Assembly (NCBI GenBank): GCA_930367205.1
Contig: OV884011.1
Location: 140,427,937-140,491,936 of the forward strand
Reading direction: 5' to 3'
DNA length: 64,000 nucleotides
Source of the DNA: Acanthosoma haemorrhoidale
Lineage: Eukaryota > Arthropoda > Insecta > Hemiptera > Acanthosomatidae
Part shown: positions 42,601-51,184 of the stretch, one piece after another
How positions within the stretch are numbered: position 1 is the first letter of the stretch
How the letters are laid out: the number at the start of each line of letters is the position of its first letter
Notes under the pieces: generated by a model
Told to the model about the DNA's origin: nothing
Seen by the model: the letters and a program-made list of their open reading frames with translations, nothing else
Databases searched by the model: none
Position numbers and translations under genes: made by a program

Positions 42601-44385
42601 GATGATTCATGGAAGTTATTTAAGGTAGACAGTGTTACAGGACTAGTTACAACTAATGCAGTATTTGATTATGAATTGAGAAGTCGTTACGCATTCACAG
42701 TCATTGCTACTGATTCAGGTGGAAGAAGTTCAAAAGTAAAAGTTCGCATAGAAATTGAAAGCAGGGATGAGTTCTATCCACAATTTACTGAAAGGACATA
42801 TCGATTTGCTGTTAGTGGAAATGACTTGCCTGTGGGCTATGTTATTGGTACCGTTGTGGCTACAGATAGGGATAAAGGGCCTGATGGAAGGGTTGTTTAC
42901 CAACTTACCAATCAACACGCTTATTTTAAAGTTAACAGAACCACTGGAGCAGTTATGATAAAGAAAAAGATTGATGGTAATTTAAATACAAAACAAGATG
43001 TAAGTTTTGTAATTAGAGCTAGTTCTGGAAGGCAAGAGTCTCTAACAAATATGACAGTGGTAGAAATTAGTTTTGATCCTCTTGCTCATCATGAAACAAA
43101 CCTAATCATTCCAGAAGAAGGAACAAATAACACGGCTTTAGCAGCAGCAACAGGAAAAGTGGCAGACTGGGCAATAGGCCTCCTGATTTCTCTTATCATA
43201 GTAATTCTTTGTTTTGGAGCTGTATTTTTGTTCTTGCATGTTCGAAACCGTAGACAGAAAAATGTTAATAAGCCTGGATTAGACTCAGGGCAGACAACTG
43301 ATGGCTTTGTAGATCCGAGTGCTTTTGACACAATACCTGTTCGCGGAGGTATACCTGGGCCAGCAAGTCAATTCGGCCCCCCAAAATATGAAGATCTCCC
43401 AACATATAGAAATAACAAGTCAACTAGTTCCCAGTCAGGTGCTGCTACCACTTCTCAAATATCAGGATCTGATCAGTCTGGATCTTCTGGGAGAGGATCA
43501 GCTGAAGATGGTGATGATGTTGAAGATGAGGAAATAAGAATGATTAATGAAGGAATTCAAAGGGATGGTGGTTTACACAGAACATCAGATGATAACATGT
43601 CTGATGTGAGTGTACATAATACCCAAGAATACCTAGCTAGGCTTGGAATAGTAAATACTGATTCTGGAAATTCCGGATCACGGAGGAGAACTGAGAGTGT
43701 TGGAGGTGGTAGCAGTAAAGACATCATGCTGAGAGCAGGAGTACCAATAGATGGCTTGAGAATGTTTGATGAAGACGGTACAGCTGAAGCAGACATCACA
43801 AATCTGATATATGCCAAGCTAACAGATGGAAGCGACAGGGGCAGTAACACTGAAGAAGGAGGAGCAGGTGTGATTGGCATGAGTGCGTACCCAACTCACC
43901 AGCCTTCGATGACTGGCTCACTCAGCTCAATAGTCCATAGTGAAGAGGAGCTTACAGGAAGTTATAACTGGGATTACCTGCTAGACTGGGGACCGCAGTA
44001 CCAACCTCTGGCACATGTATTTTCTGAAATTGCTAGGTTGAAAGAAGATGCAGCGTCTGTTAAAAGCGGAACTTCAGGAACCTCCAGTGGGAAGGGGAAG
44101 CCTCCACTGTTGACTTCTGTGGCTCCACGGTCCATAGCAGCTCCAGTGCTTTCTGGGAGACCATCCCATCACCCCCCTCACCAGGGGCCCAAGATACACC
44201 TCCTTCCAAGGTCACCTATCAACCACGACAACACTGGAGTACTATCGGCAGCAATGTCTCCTAGTTTCTCACCTGCCCTCTCTCCCCTGGCAACATCGCC
44301 CTCCCTGTCGCCTATCGTTACCCCAAGGCATCCCACCTCTCACCATGTTAGGCAGAGGACAACAGATGCTGAACTCAGGATATAA
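6388..44385 (+). CDS. ds: Dachsous protocadherin, 12 C-terminal coding exons (5' part outside window)
   Basis: Giant single-pass cadherin; in insects Dachsous is the ligand of Fat, with heterophilic binding at cell contacts controlling planar polarity and Hippo-pathway growth. Twelve exons join as 6388-6666, 7873-8114, 23189-24236, 30504-30821, 32714-33083, 37470-37989, 39006-39329, 39443-39728, 39930-40226, 40994-41297, 41422-41553 and 41976-44385. All junctions are GT-AG and phase-compatible, giving 2,175 codons and a stop. About sixteen cadherin linker sites are visible, eleven with the canonical DxNDNxP calcium motif, followed by a membrane span at 43168-43239 and a tail of about 380 residues. 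The tail has a NWDYLLDWGPQYQPLAHVF block typical of Dachsous and reminiscent of the catenin-binding end of classical cadherins. Drosophila Dachsous is about 3,500 residues with 27 repeats, so the signal peptide and roughly ten repeats are missing to the left. Exons 1-6 are GC-rich in third positions, exons 7-12 AT-rich. Confidence 0.92.
7873..8114 (+). CDS. ds: dachsous exon, cadherin repeat with degenerate linker
   Basis: Encodes FSIDPVTGILRT and a VAATDTGNPP block typical of cadherin repeats. The usual DxNDNxP linker is replaced by ALYDHRPTF, so this joint probably binds calcium poorly. Acceptor GATTAG|AG precedes it; donor CAAG|GTAACC ends it in phase 0, matching the next exon. Confidence 0.85.
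9450..9500 (+). repeat. Possible tRNA-derived SINE remnant
   Basis: A G8 run followed by CCTGGTTTCGAGTCCTGATC resembles the T-arm/B-box of a tRNA-derived SINE. No matching A-box or tail was convincingly found, so this is tentative. Confidence 0.25.
11100..11500. promoter_or_regulatory. Candidate intronic regulatory block
   Basis: A compositionally distinct, GC-richer, non-repetitive block inside the longest dachsous intron. It encodes no recognisable protein. Long first introns of developmental genes often hold enhancers; that is the only basis for the call. Confidence 0.15.
14662..14721 (+). repeat. 60-bp direct repeat, copy 1
   Basis: Matches 15183-15242 at about 55 of 60 positions (shares AGAAGCGAAGGCCTGG and GTGATCTATTAAAAGTTCAA). 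Both copies are open in the same frame, with four coding differences. They may be pieces of an unidentified transposon. Confidence 0.75.
15183..15242 (+). repeat. 60-bp direct repeat, copy 2
   Basis: Second copy of the repeat at 14662-14721, 461 bp after the end of the first. The flanks diverge immediately, so it is not a simple tandem duplication. Confidence 0.75.
15610..17156 (-). mobile_element. 5'-truncated Jockey-like LINE with target-site duplication
   Basis: A non-LTR retrotransposon inserted on the minus strand. The likely target duplication is about 17-18 bp: GTAAAAATAAAACTTAAA at 15610-15627 and GTAAAAAATAAAACTTAAA at 17138-17156, differing by one A. The 5' end falls inside the reverse-transcriptase N-terminal KSPGYD motif, as expected for incomplete target-primed reverse transcription. 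It lacks the endonuclease. An AATAAA signal lies near the 3' end on the minus strand. It sits in a dachsous intron in antisense orientation. Confidence 0.85.
15790..17137 (-). pseudogene. LINE reverse transcriptase (truncated, frameshifted)
   Basis: Reading from 17137 the fragment shows KSPGYDLLTPQILKQLP and KAIIFLTYI, loses frame around 16.9-17.0 kb, then runs open from FGFRQRHSTAQQG through AFLDIAQAFDRVWH to the stop at 15790. The catalytic FADD box (TFLATFADDTAV), the upstream AGVPQGSVLGPILYNLY block and the thumb region (KLIWTYGIELWG) are all present. These features fit the Jockey/CR1 group. It is an inactive fragment: no endonuclease and at least one frameshift. Confidence 0.88.
17157..23188. 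other. Intronic AT-rich sequence
   Basis: Rest of the long dachsous intron. Around 17.21-17.46 kb there is a moderately GC-rich block (containing GGGATAGGGACG and TTTCCCGTATATCGCC) that may be an old repeat, but no coding or terminal repeats were recognised. The remainder is AT-rich without support for genes. Confidence 0.5.
23189..24236 (+). CDS. ds: dachsous exon with three cadherin linkers
   Basis: The largest internal exon. It begins VREDAGVGYVVGNV directly after CAG at 23186-23188, phase 0. Two canonical linkers (VTDVNDNPPIW near 23480, VRDVNDNRPVF near 23805) and one degenerate linker (RGATESPPAF near 24120) delimit the repeats. Third codon positions are strongly G/C. Donor GGAG|GTAAGT at 24236/24237, phase 1. 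Confidence 0.93.
27094..28017 (+). mobile_element. LINE 3' fragment, 5'-truncated
   Basis: A 3' piece of a non-LTR retrotransposon in the same orientation as dachsous. It is flanked by identical 8-bp duplications AACTTTAA (27086-27093 and 28018-28025) and ends in an A-rich tail (AAATAAAAAAAATAAAAAT). The coding remnant starts just after the catalytic region of the reverse transcriptase, and about 260 bp of 3' UTR follow the stop. Confidence 0.75.
27104..27753 (+). pseudogene. LINE reverse transcriptase C-terminal remnant
   Basis: Two open segments in different frames, 27104-27433 and 27430-27753, together make a reverse-transcriptase thumb/connection region: NAGKTDCVIFSF, LIYLGIKMDRHLHFSNH, then YKSILRPTLLYGAPLFRY and ELPTVDEFIQRRHIKFF. 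The frame break lies near 27425. The catalytic aspartates are absent because of 5' truncation, so it cannot be active. Confidence 0.85.
28290..28375 (+). repeat. Possible tRNA-derived SINE remnant
   Basis: GCGCAGTCGTTAAGGTACTA resembles an internal A-box region and, about 30 bp on, GGTTATGAGTTCAAATGAC resembles a B-box. The spacing suits a tRNA-like head. No clear tail or target duplication was found. Confidence 0.35.
30504..30821 (+). CDS. ds: dachsous exon
   Basis: Acceptor CATTTTCAG at 30501-30503. Encodes SNGLIYTSSTDKFVVDPITG, a linker VLDANDHAPRF (one Asn replaced by His) and the start of the next repeat (DPDEGANADITFTI). Donor ACAG|GTATGT, phase 1. Third positions are G/C-rich. Confidence 0.92.
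30822..32713. other. ds: dachsous intron, about 1.9 kb
   Basis: Contains the complete Tc1-like element at 31590-32298; the remainder is AT-rich non-coding. Confidence 0.8.
31590..32298 (+). mobile_element. Tc1-like DNA transposon, complete ends, dead transposase
   Basis: Terminal inverted repeats of about 41 bp begin TTTGCTTCCTAA at 31590 and end in the complement at 32298, each flanked by a TA dinucleotide (31588-31589 and 32299-32300), the Tc1/mariner target duplication. The two arms differ at only a few positions. The 709-bp interior holds a transposase relic on the plus strand: an N-terminal helix-turn-helix-like part (RVALVEDGRSHIYVARALGT) and a later LRGLGPLLTRARFVNHRRDR segment, interrupted by stops. 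The catalytic C-terminal part is missing, so it is non-autonomous. Confidence 0.85.
32714..33083 (+). CDS. ds: dachsous exon
   Basis: Acceptor CCCACAG at 32711-32713. Encodes RFSVDVHSGELSARPLDRE, TASDGGSPPLSSSC, the linker VIDENDNPPVF and most of the following repeat (VKEDSPLGSLVLNVSATD). Donor GCAGG|GTGAGT at 33083/33084, phase 2, completed by the G at 37470. Confidence 0.93.
33108..33126 (+). repeat. Short dispersed repeat (ATCCATGGATCAGTAGCCA)
   Basis: The same motif with one change is at 57420-57438, and its halves flank the degenerate Gypsy insertion at 59144-59153 and 63961-63974. It may be the end of an uncharacterised interspersed repeat. Confidence 0.45.
33530..34300 (-). pseudogene. 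Decayed repeat-associated protein fragment, uncharacterised arthropod family
   Basis: On the minus strand frames interrupted by stops and shifts show, in order, VKYHEHQWMICVDLK with GRTKYPCFLCLSDS (about 34280-34160), IIFPPLHIKLSLMKKFLKAH (about 34070) and LGERFDQNIKTMEARYQGRW (about 33690-33620). From general knowledge this order of motifs occurs in many uncharacterised, multi-copy arthropod and Hydra proteins that behave like transposon-associated genes. I cannot name the family or its function. This copy is clearly inactive. Confidence 0.6.
37470..37989 (+). CDS. ds: dachsous exon with one canonical and one degenerate linker
   Basis: Acceptor ATGTTGCAG at 37467-37469. Encodes LFDREKQSVYHFQVVATDSG, linker VEDVNDNKPEF, a full repeat, then a non-canonical linker VGEGPEGAPTLRF. 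Donor CTTCAG|GTAAGC at 37989/37990, phase 0. This is the last of the GC-rich exons. Confidence 0.93.
37990..39005. other. ds: dachsous intron marking a codon-composition step
   Basis: An AT-rich intron of about 1 kb with no coding support. Exons on its left use mostly G/C third positions; exons on its right use mostly A/T. Confidence 0.7.
39006..39329 (+). CDS. ds: dachsous exon
   Basis: Acceptor TTGCACAG at 39004-39005. Open in phase 0 without an internal ATG near its start: VSAVRSDGRRQQIRYSLVSG, INPTTGLIRVASS, then linker LTDQNDNSPKF near 39236 and the start of the next repeat. Donor ACGCAG|GTGTGT at 39329/39330. A/T-rich third positions. Confidence 0.9.
39443..39728 (+). CDS. ds: dachsous exon
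   Basis: Acceptor TTTATAG at 39441-39442. Encodes VSATDMDTGPNSQLLYHIV, LDREIRDSYRLTVIATDEG and linker IVDINDNQPNF. Donor GAAA|GTAAGT, phase 1. The preceding intron is only 113 bp. Confidence 0.92.
39930..40226 (+). CDS. ds: dachsous exon
   Basis: Acceptor TGTTACAG at 39928-39929. Encodes KEVGSVLTAITANDVDTNPA, FSIDRFSGRVTL, RLDYEAVKEY and linker ITDDNDNPPVF. Donor CACCAG|GTAATT, phase 1. Confidence 0.92.
40994..41297 (+). CDS. ds: dachsous exon, degenerate linker
   Basis: Acceptor TTTGTAG at 40992-40993. Encodes TGDIVYTVLTVSATDEDSEK, IIDDKTGALLI, TDSGKPPLSS and a non-canonical linker VGNGGSSKAAF. Donor TACAA|GTATGT at 41297/41298, phase 2. Confidence 0.9.
41422..41553 (+). CDS. ds: dachsous exon (short)
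   Basis: A 132-nt exon after a strong polypyrimidine acceptor (TTTCTTTTTTAG). It encodes ISTKENTRIGSSLLKLSNQP and FWAQYSIIDGNNDHIFQVMG, the first half of a cadherin repeat. Donor GGG|GTAAGT. Both edges are phase 2 and fit the neighbours exactly. Confidence 0.9.
41976..44385 (+). CDS. ds: dachsous last coding exon: membrane-proximal repeats, TM, cytoplasmic tail
   Basis: Acceptor TTTGCAG at 41973-41975. It encodes linkers IEDVNDNSPQF (about 42093), LEDVNDNAPHF (about 42420) and a degenerate IESRDEFYPQF (about 42755), then the last repeat. A hydrophobic span (GLLISLIIVILCFGAVFLFL, about 43180-43230) is followed by the basic stop-transfer HVRNRRQK. The tail has PPKYEDLPTY, an acidic stretch EDGDDVEDEEIR, the Dachsous-diagnostic NWDYLLDWGPQYQPLAHVF (about 43968-44025) and a Ser/Pro-rich end. 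Stop at 44383-44385. Confidence 0.96.
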
Positions 44386-45500
44386 CTCACATATTATTTT
44401 TAAAAGACTTTTATGAAAATATTTTCTGTGTATAGTGTGAATTATTTATTTCAGGACTCAGGCATATAGTGAAATCGTATTTTTTTTTTTTTTTTAATGT
44501 GCCAATCATGACCAATCATTCTTGATCGAATTGAACATTTTGTAATGGATGATCAAAAGCAATGATATTAGAATCATGTTAACTATTATGTATATACTTT
44601 ATAAATAACACGCAATTGTTTTTGTATATTGTGATTATGTCTTATGAAATAAGCGAATCGAAAACAAATATCGTAAATAGTATTTCGATGTACATATGTT
44701 TAAAGTGATTAATCAAAACTAAATAGGATAACATAGATGTAATATATGAATTATAGAAGTCTTATATAGGAAGGTAACTGAAGTGGCTATGTTATAGAAC
44801 CCAACAAACAAATAAATTTGTCTCCTTTTTGCATGATTTAATTCAGAACTTATATTTTTTATTGTAGAACTGTTTTTTCCAATTAATAAAATATTTCTAG
44901 GTAAAAAATTTTTTAAAAGACAAAAAAAAATTCTTCAAATATTGCATAAAATAAAACTGAACATACAATGTATTTATATCAAAACTTATATTAATCAAAC
45001 AATTGTAATTGTTTTAATGCCATTAAAATTAAACTATTTTCAGATACCATTAGTCGTAATAATGTGAAGTTTCAAACAATAAGGAAATACTCATGATGTT
45101 TATTCCTAAAAACAGATTGTGTGTTTATATCTTTATTGATAAGCTTCTTTGTGATATAATTGTATTTATTTTTTTCATTTATTTTGAAGTATTTTTAAAC
45201 CTGAAAGTAATTAAACATTTCTAAAAAGATCATCTTGATCTTTGTTATTTGTGCCATCCAAAGAAATGATTAATGATAGCCATATTGACATTGCCATTAA
45301 GTTGGGTCTGATTTTCTGTTTTTAATGGATGTAAATTCAAAAAAATACACTACAGAATATTTTGTAAAAATTATGTACAAATATAAGTTAATGATGTTGT
45401 TTATAAGTAGCTGTAGACAAATAAATTTTATAATGAAATATTTCCCTTTGTTTTTTCACCTTTCCTTTAAGTTCTTGATGAAGTATTAAGAAATAAAAAC
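44386..45500 (+). other. ds: dachsous 3' UTR with candidate poly(A) signals
   Basis: AT-rich sequence follows the stop. AATAAA hexamers occur at 44811-44816, 44885-44890 and 45420-45425, any of which could end the transcript. No other coding frame is supported. Confidence 0.6.
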
Positions 45501-48500
45501 ATTTAAACTTTAATACTACATTATTATTTCAATTCATATGTTAAACATTTGACTCTAAAACCCACGGTAGAAACCTGGAATCCACCGTTAGTAACTCAGT
45601 TTCAGATCCATTTTAATTTATAAAGGACAACTCCAGAACTGCTGGTTGCTCAACTGGGTTGGATTTAGTCAACAACTAAATTTTTTGTGTTACTTTGTAA
45701 ATCATTGTTCTAGTGTAATTTTGAATTAGAAGATTAATGACCCTAGTGGTTGAATTGTCCTTAAAACTGATAAATCTGGAGTATATTTGTTACATTATTA
45801 TATAAATGATGAACAAATTCTTTTGATTGAAGATATTGCAGTGGTTTGATCAATATAAAATTAATTAATACTATATATATATTGCCTATCAATGTTATTA
45901 AATCTATATATGAGGTGCTCACATGGTTTATTAGTAATGCATAGATTTAGTTTTTCATTTGACACTGAATTGTAAAACTTTTTGGCTTTTGTATGATATT
46001 ACTCTTTTTCTGACCAGTGTCGGAATACTAAATCAAATATAATCTCAAATCAAAATATAATAATAATAATTTTTGACCTAGAAACCTTCCAAAGAGGTAT
46101 GCACCATCTGTCATTGAGTCCTATAGCTATCACAAAGCCTAGGTATGAACTGCTGGATATATTATCTTCCCTTGGGTTTATCCAGGCCAATATCCTGACA
46201 AAGGGGTTGAACATTGGCTAAGAATATGAAAATTAAACTTGACAATTGAAAGATTAAATTGTGGTACATAGTCACTATTTTTCATCGAAGTTCATTCTGA
46301 ACAATAATAATATGTTGCAGACCATTTAGACTGCAAATATTAAACAATAAATACCTATCCATGAAGTATAGAGAGCATACAAGGGCTGCTAGAGTTATCC
46401 GACTTCAAGAAACCCTAGTTAATAGTAAGAAAATGATCTTGGTTAGTCAACAGCTGTAAAAGACATATTCAAAAGCAATCACACACACACACACACCCCT
46501 GTTTGCTGTTTCTGAAGGGGATACAGCTTTACAATAGATTCTAAAAGACTTTTTGCCAATGACCTCGAAGGTTAGAGGGGAAATAAATAAAGATTTGTTT
46601 TTAAACACTCTTTTGTACTTTTAACATACGACAGGACCATCTTTTTCTACCTAGAGTGGGAATGCTGAATTTGACGTAAAGTAAGTTCAAATAATTAAAC
46701 TATTTGAAAACACATTTATATTAAATTGATGTTTAAAATATAAATGTAATGTCTTATTAGTTTTCTTTTAAAATATTCAATTTTTCTTAAATTTAGCTTC
46801 TTTCAATTCATATTACTTATGATTAATTGCATTTATTTCTCAGTAACTTACTCTTTATTGTTATCTACCTTGTACTCATTTCTTTCTAAACTGTCTTAAA
46901 TATCATAGTAACTATTTACTTATTAAGTAAAGCTTGAAATAAAATGAAATGAACAATTCAATTCTTAACTATAGAAATTGACATGAGATAAAGAATGCAA
47001 GAAAAAAAAGGAAATATGGCAATTAGCAATCCAGTGAATAAGTGATAAAGAAAATAAGGAAATGAGAATCAGTTAGAAGATGATTCTAGGGGATAAAATG
47101 TCGACTAAACAAATAAATTATTTAATATAATACAGAATTAAATAATCGGCATGCTATCAATATCTATAGGAGCTCATAAAAATTAAAGGGAGTTCAGATT
47201 TCTCATAAAAAACAATATAGGATATGTTGTGCTGGTTGTGAGTTGAACTTGTAATAATCAGTGAACTAACTGGTGAAAGTGGTCTTGTGTTTGTTTGACA
47301 AATACAATAAATAAATAATATATTCCAAACATATGGTAAATATTTAATAGATATAATGCTTTTGAAAGCAAAGGAAGCCTGAAAAAATTTAATAAATGTA
47401 AAATGTCTAAATTGAAGTCAACTTTCAACAAGGATGTTTTCAGAGAATTAACATGTCTTAAAGAATATGTAGTCACTTTGCCCGAAGGGATGCTAGCTTG
47501 TGAAGTTTTTCAACCAAAAATAAGGAATTTGAAGTCTGATTTTTTTTTTTTCTTTAAGTTTTAGGAGGTCATCAAGTTAGATTAAATTTTAAAATAATTA
47601 ATAATACTTAGATCAAAGTGTTGGAAATTTTAAATCAACCAGTAAATTTTTTTAACGCATGATATTTTACAGGTAGTACCATTATATGCCCCTTTATTGC
47701 TAACAGTAAAAGCAATCCAATGAAAAATAATGAACGTTCATTCATTTAATTACATGTTGATTAAAAAATAAATATTTTTCAACTACTCTGAGTAAGGAAT
47801 CAAAAGATGGTGACATGTTGATTAAATTAAGAAAATAATATTATGCCAACTGAATACCACCAGTAGTTTAGTTTTAACAACCGTAAAAAAAAAAATTAGT
47901 TTTAATATGTGTGCATGTTTCATTCTGGAAGTGACTACAAAAACTAACAACATAAAGTTTATATCTACAACTATATCCATAATGATGTTTAAAAGGGGTT
48001 AGTGCCTATTAGTTGGGTATGTGAATGGACCAAATGTTGTCTGTATGGCAGGACTTTTTATAAAAAACATAAAAGTAGAATGCCTCTACTTAATATACTT
48101 AACGAAAATTGGACACCTCGCCGTAATTACATGTGAATAAAATAACATACAACATGCTTCAAGTCGATTTTGAATTTTTATTTTAATAATAAAAGGTTCC
48201 ATATGTGTCACCTGTATGACGGTCTGACCTCATTGACGTTCATTCCTGGATACCAGTCTTGCAGAGGAGTCTATTAAGCTCTGAGTAGCTTTATCATCCT
48301 CCAACTCGAAGGTGAGCCCCATCACCTATCACCTAGTCTTTTTTGCAGTTGTATAACTTTTAAACATAAAAAGATCTTGTTAGTTTTTTTGGATAAGATC
48401 TCCTTAAAATGCATACGTTATACAGTAGAAGGAGCCACCCACAGCTAAATTATGTTAATGGACATATTGATATAAATTTTAAAAAATATTAAAAATAGGG

Positions 48501-49310
48501 GTTAAGGAAGGAAAAAAAAAAAAATCATCCTCCATTATCACTTCCTGACTTTCTGCTGTAGAGAATTTCAGTGGGGGTCTGTTAGGACTTAATTGCTACC
48601 TTCCTTGATAAGCTCCTGCAGTACCTCCTGCCTGGTCCTCTGTATTCCGGCTAATGGCCCTTTGTCACTTGTGACCTGTCAGATAAGTACCGAGCCTTAT
48701 TAAACGATTGTGAAAAAACTACTCATTATTTTTGACCAAAAATATAATATAATTAAAACCATTTTAGTCACCGAAAATCATCTTTTAAACTAATAAAAAA
48801 TAACATATAGCTAAAATATTGGGAAAACCCCCTAATTAAAGGGGGGGAACTAAAATCGGCTGAAAAGTATTGAATACGCGATTTGTAACGGCTCCCATAA
48901 CCTTTTTTTTGTTTAATTTTTCTGAAATTATTATGGCGCCGTTTTTTAATAGGCAAAAATCAGGACTTTAAATCTTAATAAGCGTTTGATATAAGACTTC
49001 ATAATTAAAAGTGAAATTAAATTAGTTAAAAGTTAATGAACCGGGCCCGACCTGATAAAGTCTGATCGCGAATCAATGAACTAATATCAACGTCTAATGT
49101 GACCAGTGATTTTCGTGCGTGGCAGAATTTTAAAACGATTGTTTCATCACACTTTCTCAAAATAAACTGTTTCAACTTTAGCATCTTGAATAATTATACC
49201 GGACTTGGACTAATTTACATATGAATACGACTAAGAAAATAAATATAAAGCCAGTGATCTCAACACCGGAAACCAGTAACAAAGGAAACTTCTACAGGTG
49301 AGTTGTTATA
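45501..49310. other. Intergenic AT-rich sequence with repeat traces
   Basis: No host gene is supported. There is a short CA repeat near 46481-46496. At about 48300-48345 the text AAGGTGAGCCCCATCACCTA resembles the 3' UTR of the LINE at 27.8 kb (AAGGTGATCCTCATCACCTA) and may be another old 3' end. A GC-richer block at 48.53-48.70 kb may be repeat-derived on the minus strand. Confidence 0.4.
48867..48884 (+). repeat. Dispersed 18-mer GTATTGAATACGCGATTT, copy 1
   Basis: Identical to 57639-57656, on the other side of the intact Gypsy. Contains the palindrome-like GTATTGAATAC. Probably part of an interspersed repeat family whose extent I cannot define. Confidence 0.6.
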
Positions 49311-50185
49311 TTGGGTGGAAACATATTAAAAGTTAGTTCCTAGGGTATGAGCCAATTGAAAGAAAAACAAACTTTTACGCTATTATTTTTATTCAAAATA
49401 ACTTCTGTTATCCTCAATACATTTCTCCCAACGCCCGAAAAGGGGTTTTATCCCTAGTTCAAAGATACTATTTGGCTATGAATCAATCGAGAAATCAAAA
49501 ATTTACATCGTTTTCTTTTTGGAATATTTTTTTTTTAAATGTGTCAAACTATCTAAAAAAAATATAGTAGGCGACGTCAGGTGAATGTTAAATTGGATGG
49601 AACTGGATGTGGTAAAACTTGCATTTTCAGATCACGTAAGTTTCTGGTGATCACTCAGATCATATGGCACTGGCCCATTTTTTTTTTTTTTTTTCCAAAT
49701 AGCATGAGTGTGTCGTATAACAGACGTACGGCTGACGGCTTAGTGAATCGAGTTCTCTCCTTGTCTACTAAAGCTTTTAATTCATCATCATCGAGCTCTG
49801 TGTCTGGCCTTCCACGAGATTCATTCTCGAGACTTATAATGTCGGATTGAAACATAGAGAACCACCGATAAACAGTTCTCTCATTCACTGTACCATCACC
49901 ATAAGCCAATATTGATGTACCAATATGATATGTAAAGGCTTCGGAAGGATTATTACGAATATAACTCGTAATTGCTCAGATTCCATTGAATCGTAACTAC
50001 TCAAGCACTTGAACAGTTCACAATAAACTGAAAGATAAGTCAAAGGTAGGTAGGAAAATGAAAGAGAAATGTCTACAGTTTAATTTAATACCCATTGTGT
50101 TGGTGTATGTAAACAAAAGGTGGATCCTTTCTGTAATGATTTCATAAAAATAAATAAATCTGACATTTCATCCTTTCCAACCCAA
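49311..50185 (-). mobile_element. Internally deleted mariner element
   Basis: The ends TTGGGTGGAAAC (left, 49311) and the complement of TTTCCAACCCAA (right, to 50185) form short inverted repeats, each flanked by TA. At 875 bp it is shorter than the usual mariner length of about 1.3 kb because the middle is missing. Transposase pieces on the minus strand mark both ends: an N-terminal DNA-binding part at about 49990-49655 and a C-terminal RWEKCIEDNRSYFE followed by a stop at about 49430-49385. Confidence 0.8.
49385..49990 (-). pseudogene. Mariner transposase remnant, N- and C-terminal pieces
   Basis: Starts at an ATG near 49990 (MESEQLRV), with a frameshift before NNPSEAFTYHIGTSILAYG. It continues GTVNERTVYRWFSMFQSD and RGRPDTELDDDELKALVD, the paired helix-turn-helix/GRP linker of mariner transposases. 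The catalytic DD34D core is deleted, and only the last 14 or so residues reappear near 49430. Inactive. Confidence 0.8.
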
Positions 50186-51179
50186 TAGATAACTCGGTTA
50201 TCCTTTAGTCATAGTTGCATTAAAAATTCTATTGTAAACTTTATTCTAAAATTAAAAACCAGAACAGTGAGATAAAGACATCTCGGTTTAATAAAACAAC
50301 TCGAGTCACTTGAGACAACTATATTTGCTTATTTCAATTCTGGGGACTTCCTTAATGTTGTAAATGTTGTATAGTTAGATTTTGTCTAGATTCGCAATCA
50401 ATGACCTGATGATTTTCAAAATTTATTCCTAATTTGTTTGATACCCTAATTTTGTAGAGAAGATGACTTCTATTTGCCCACTCAGTATGTCAAATGTTTC
50501 AGTTTACGTTATTTCATAATTTACATTTTTTTTCTTTTATATTTTTCTTTCTTGTTATGTTTGTTTTAAATGTATTTTTCTGAGAAAATAGTTTTCATCA
50601 GCTAGCGGGTATTTTAATGGATTAGGCAAGATTTCTAGGAGCTTTGATTTCATACTTTTTTTATCTCTCTGAGTTTTCGTAACATTCGTGAGTTCATTTT
50701 TGAATGAATTTAAATATAAAATAATTGGGAAAGTTAGATATTTCTGTTAGTTATCAGGCGATAACACAAAGCATTACTTAATATTATTATGACTGTAATT
50801 TTGGGTAGAGAGATACCTTATTCCAAAATGATGAACACTTATTTTGTCTTCAGTTTTCTCCATAGTAACAATTACTTGGTTAAAGATGTATTGTTAAGTA
50901 TGGGTTCACCCCCCCCCCCCCCACTAACCTCACGTCTAAGTCTGTCTTCGAGCTTTGGCGTGGCATTGGTGAGTCATCTTTGAGTTTAAATTTCTATATA
51001 TATAATTTACAGTCTTTCACTCTCCAACAATAGCTCACCAGAACGAAATTTTGATTGTGTTGTAATCACTTCGAGTTTTTCTTGTTTTCAGTCCAATTTC
51101 GCTTTCCTTCATACTATTTTAGTTAAAATAATCTCAAGCGTTTTTCACTACCAAACAAATTTTGTTTTTGTTTTCAAAT
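50186..51179. other. Intergenic AT-rich sequence
   Basis: Lies between the mariner and the Gypsy element. Includes a run of about 14 C at 50909-50922. No gene or terminal repeat was recognised. Confidence 0.5.
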
Positions 51180-51184
51180 CTTAC

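Noticed and set aside
49581..49850. Plus-strand frame over the mariner remnant
   Set aside because: The minus strand carries the recognisable transposase; this is its shadow.
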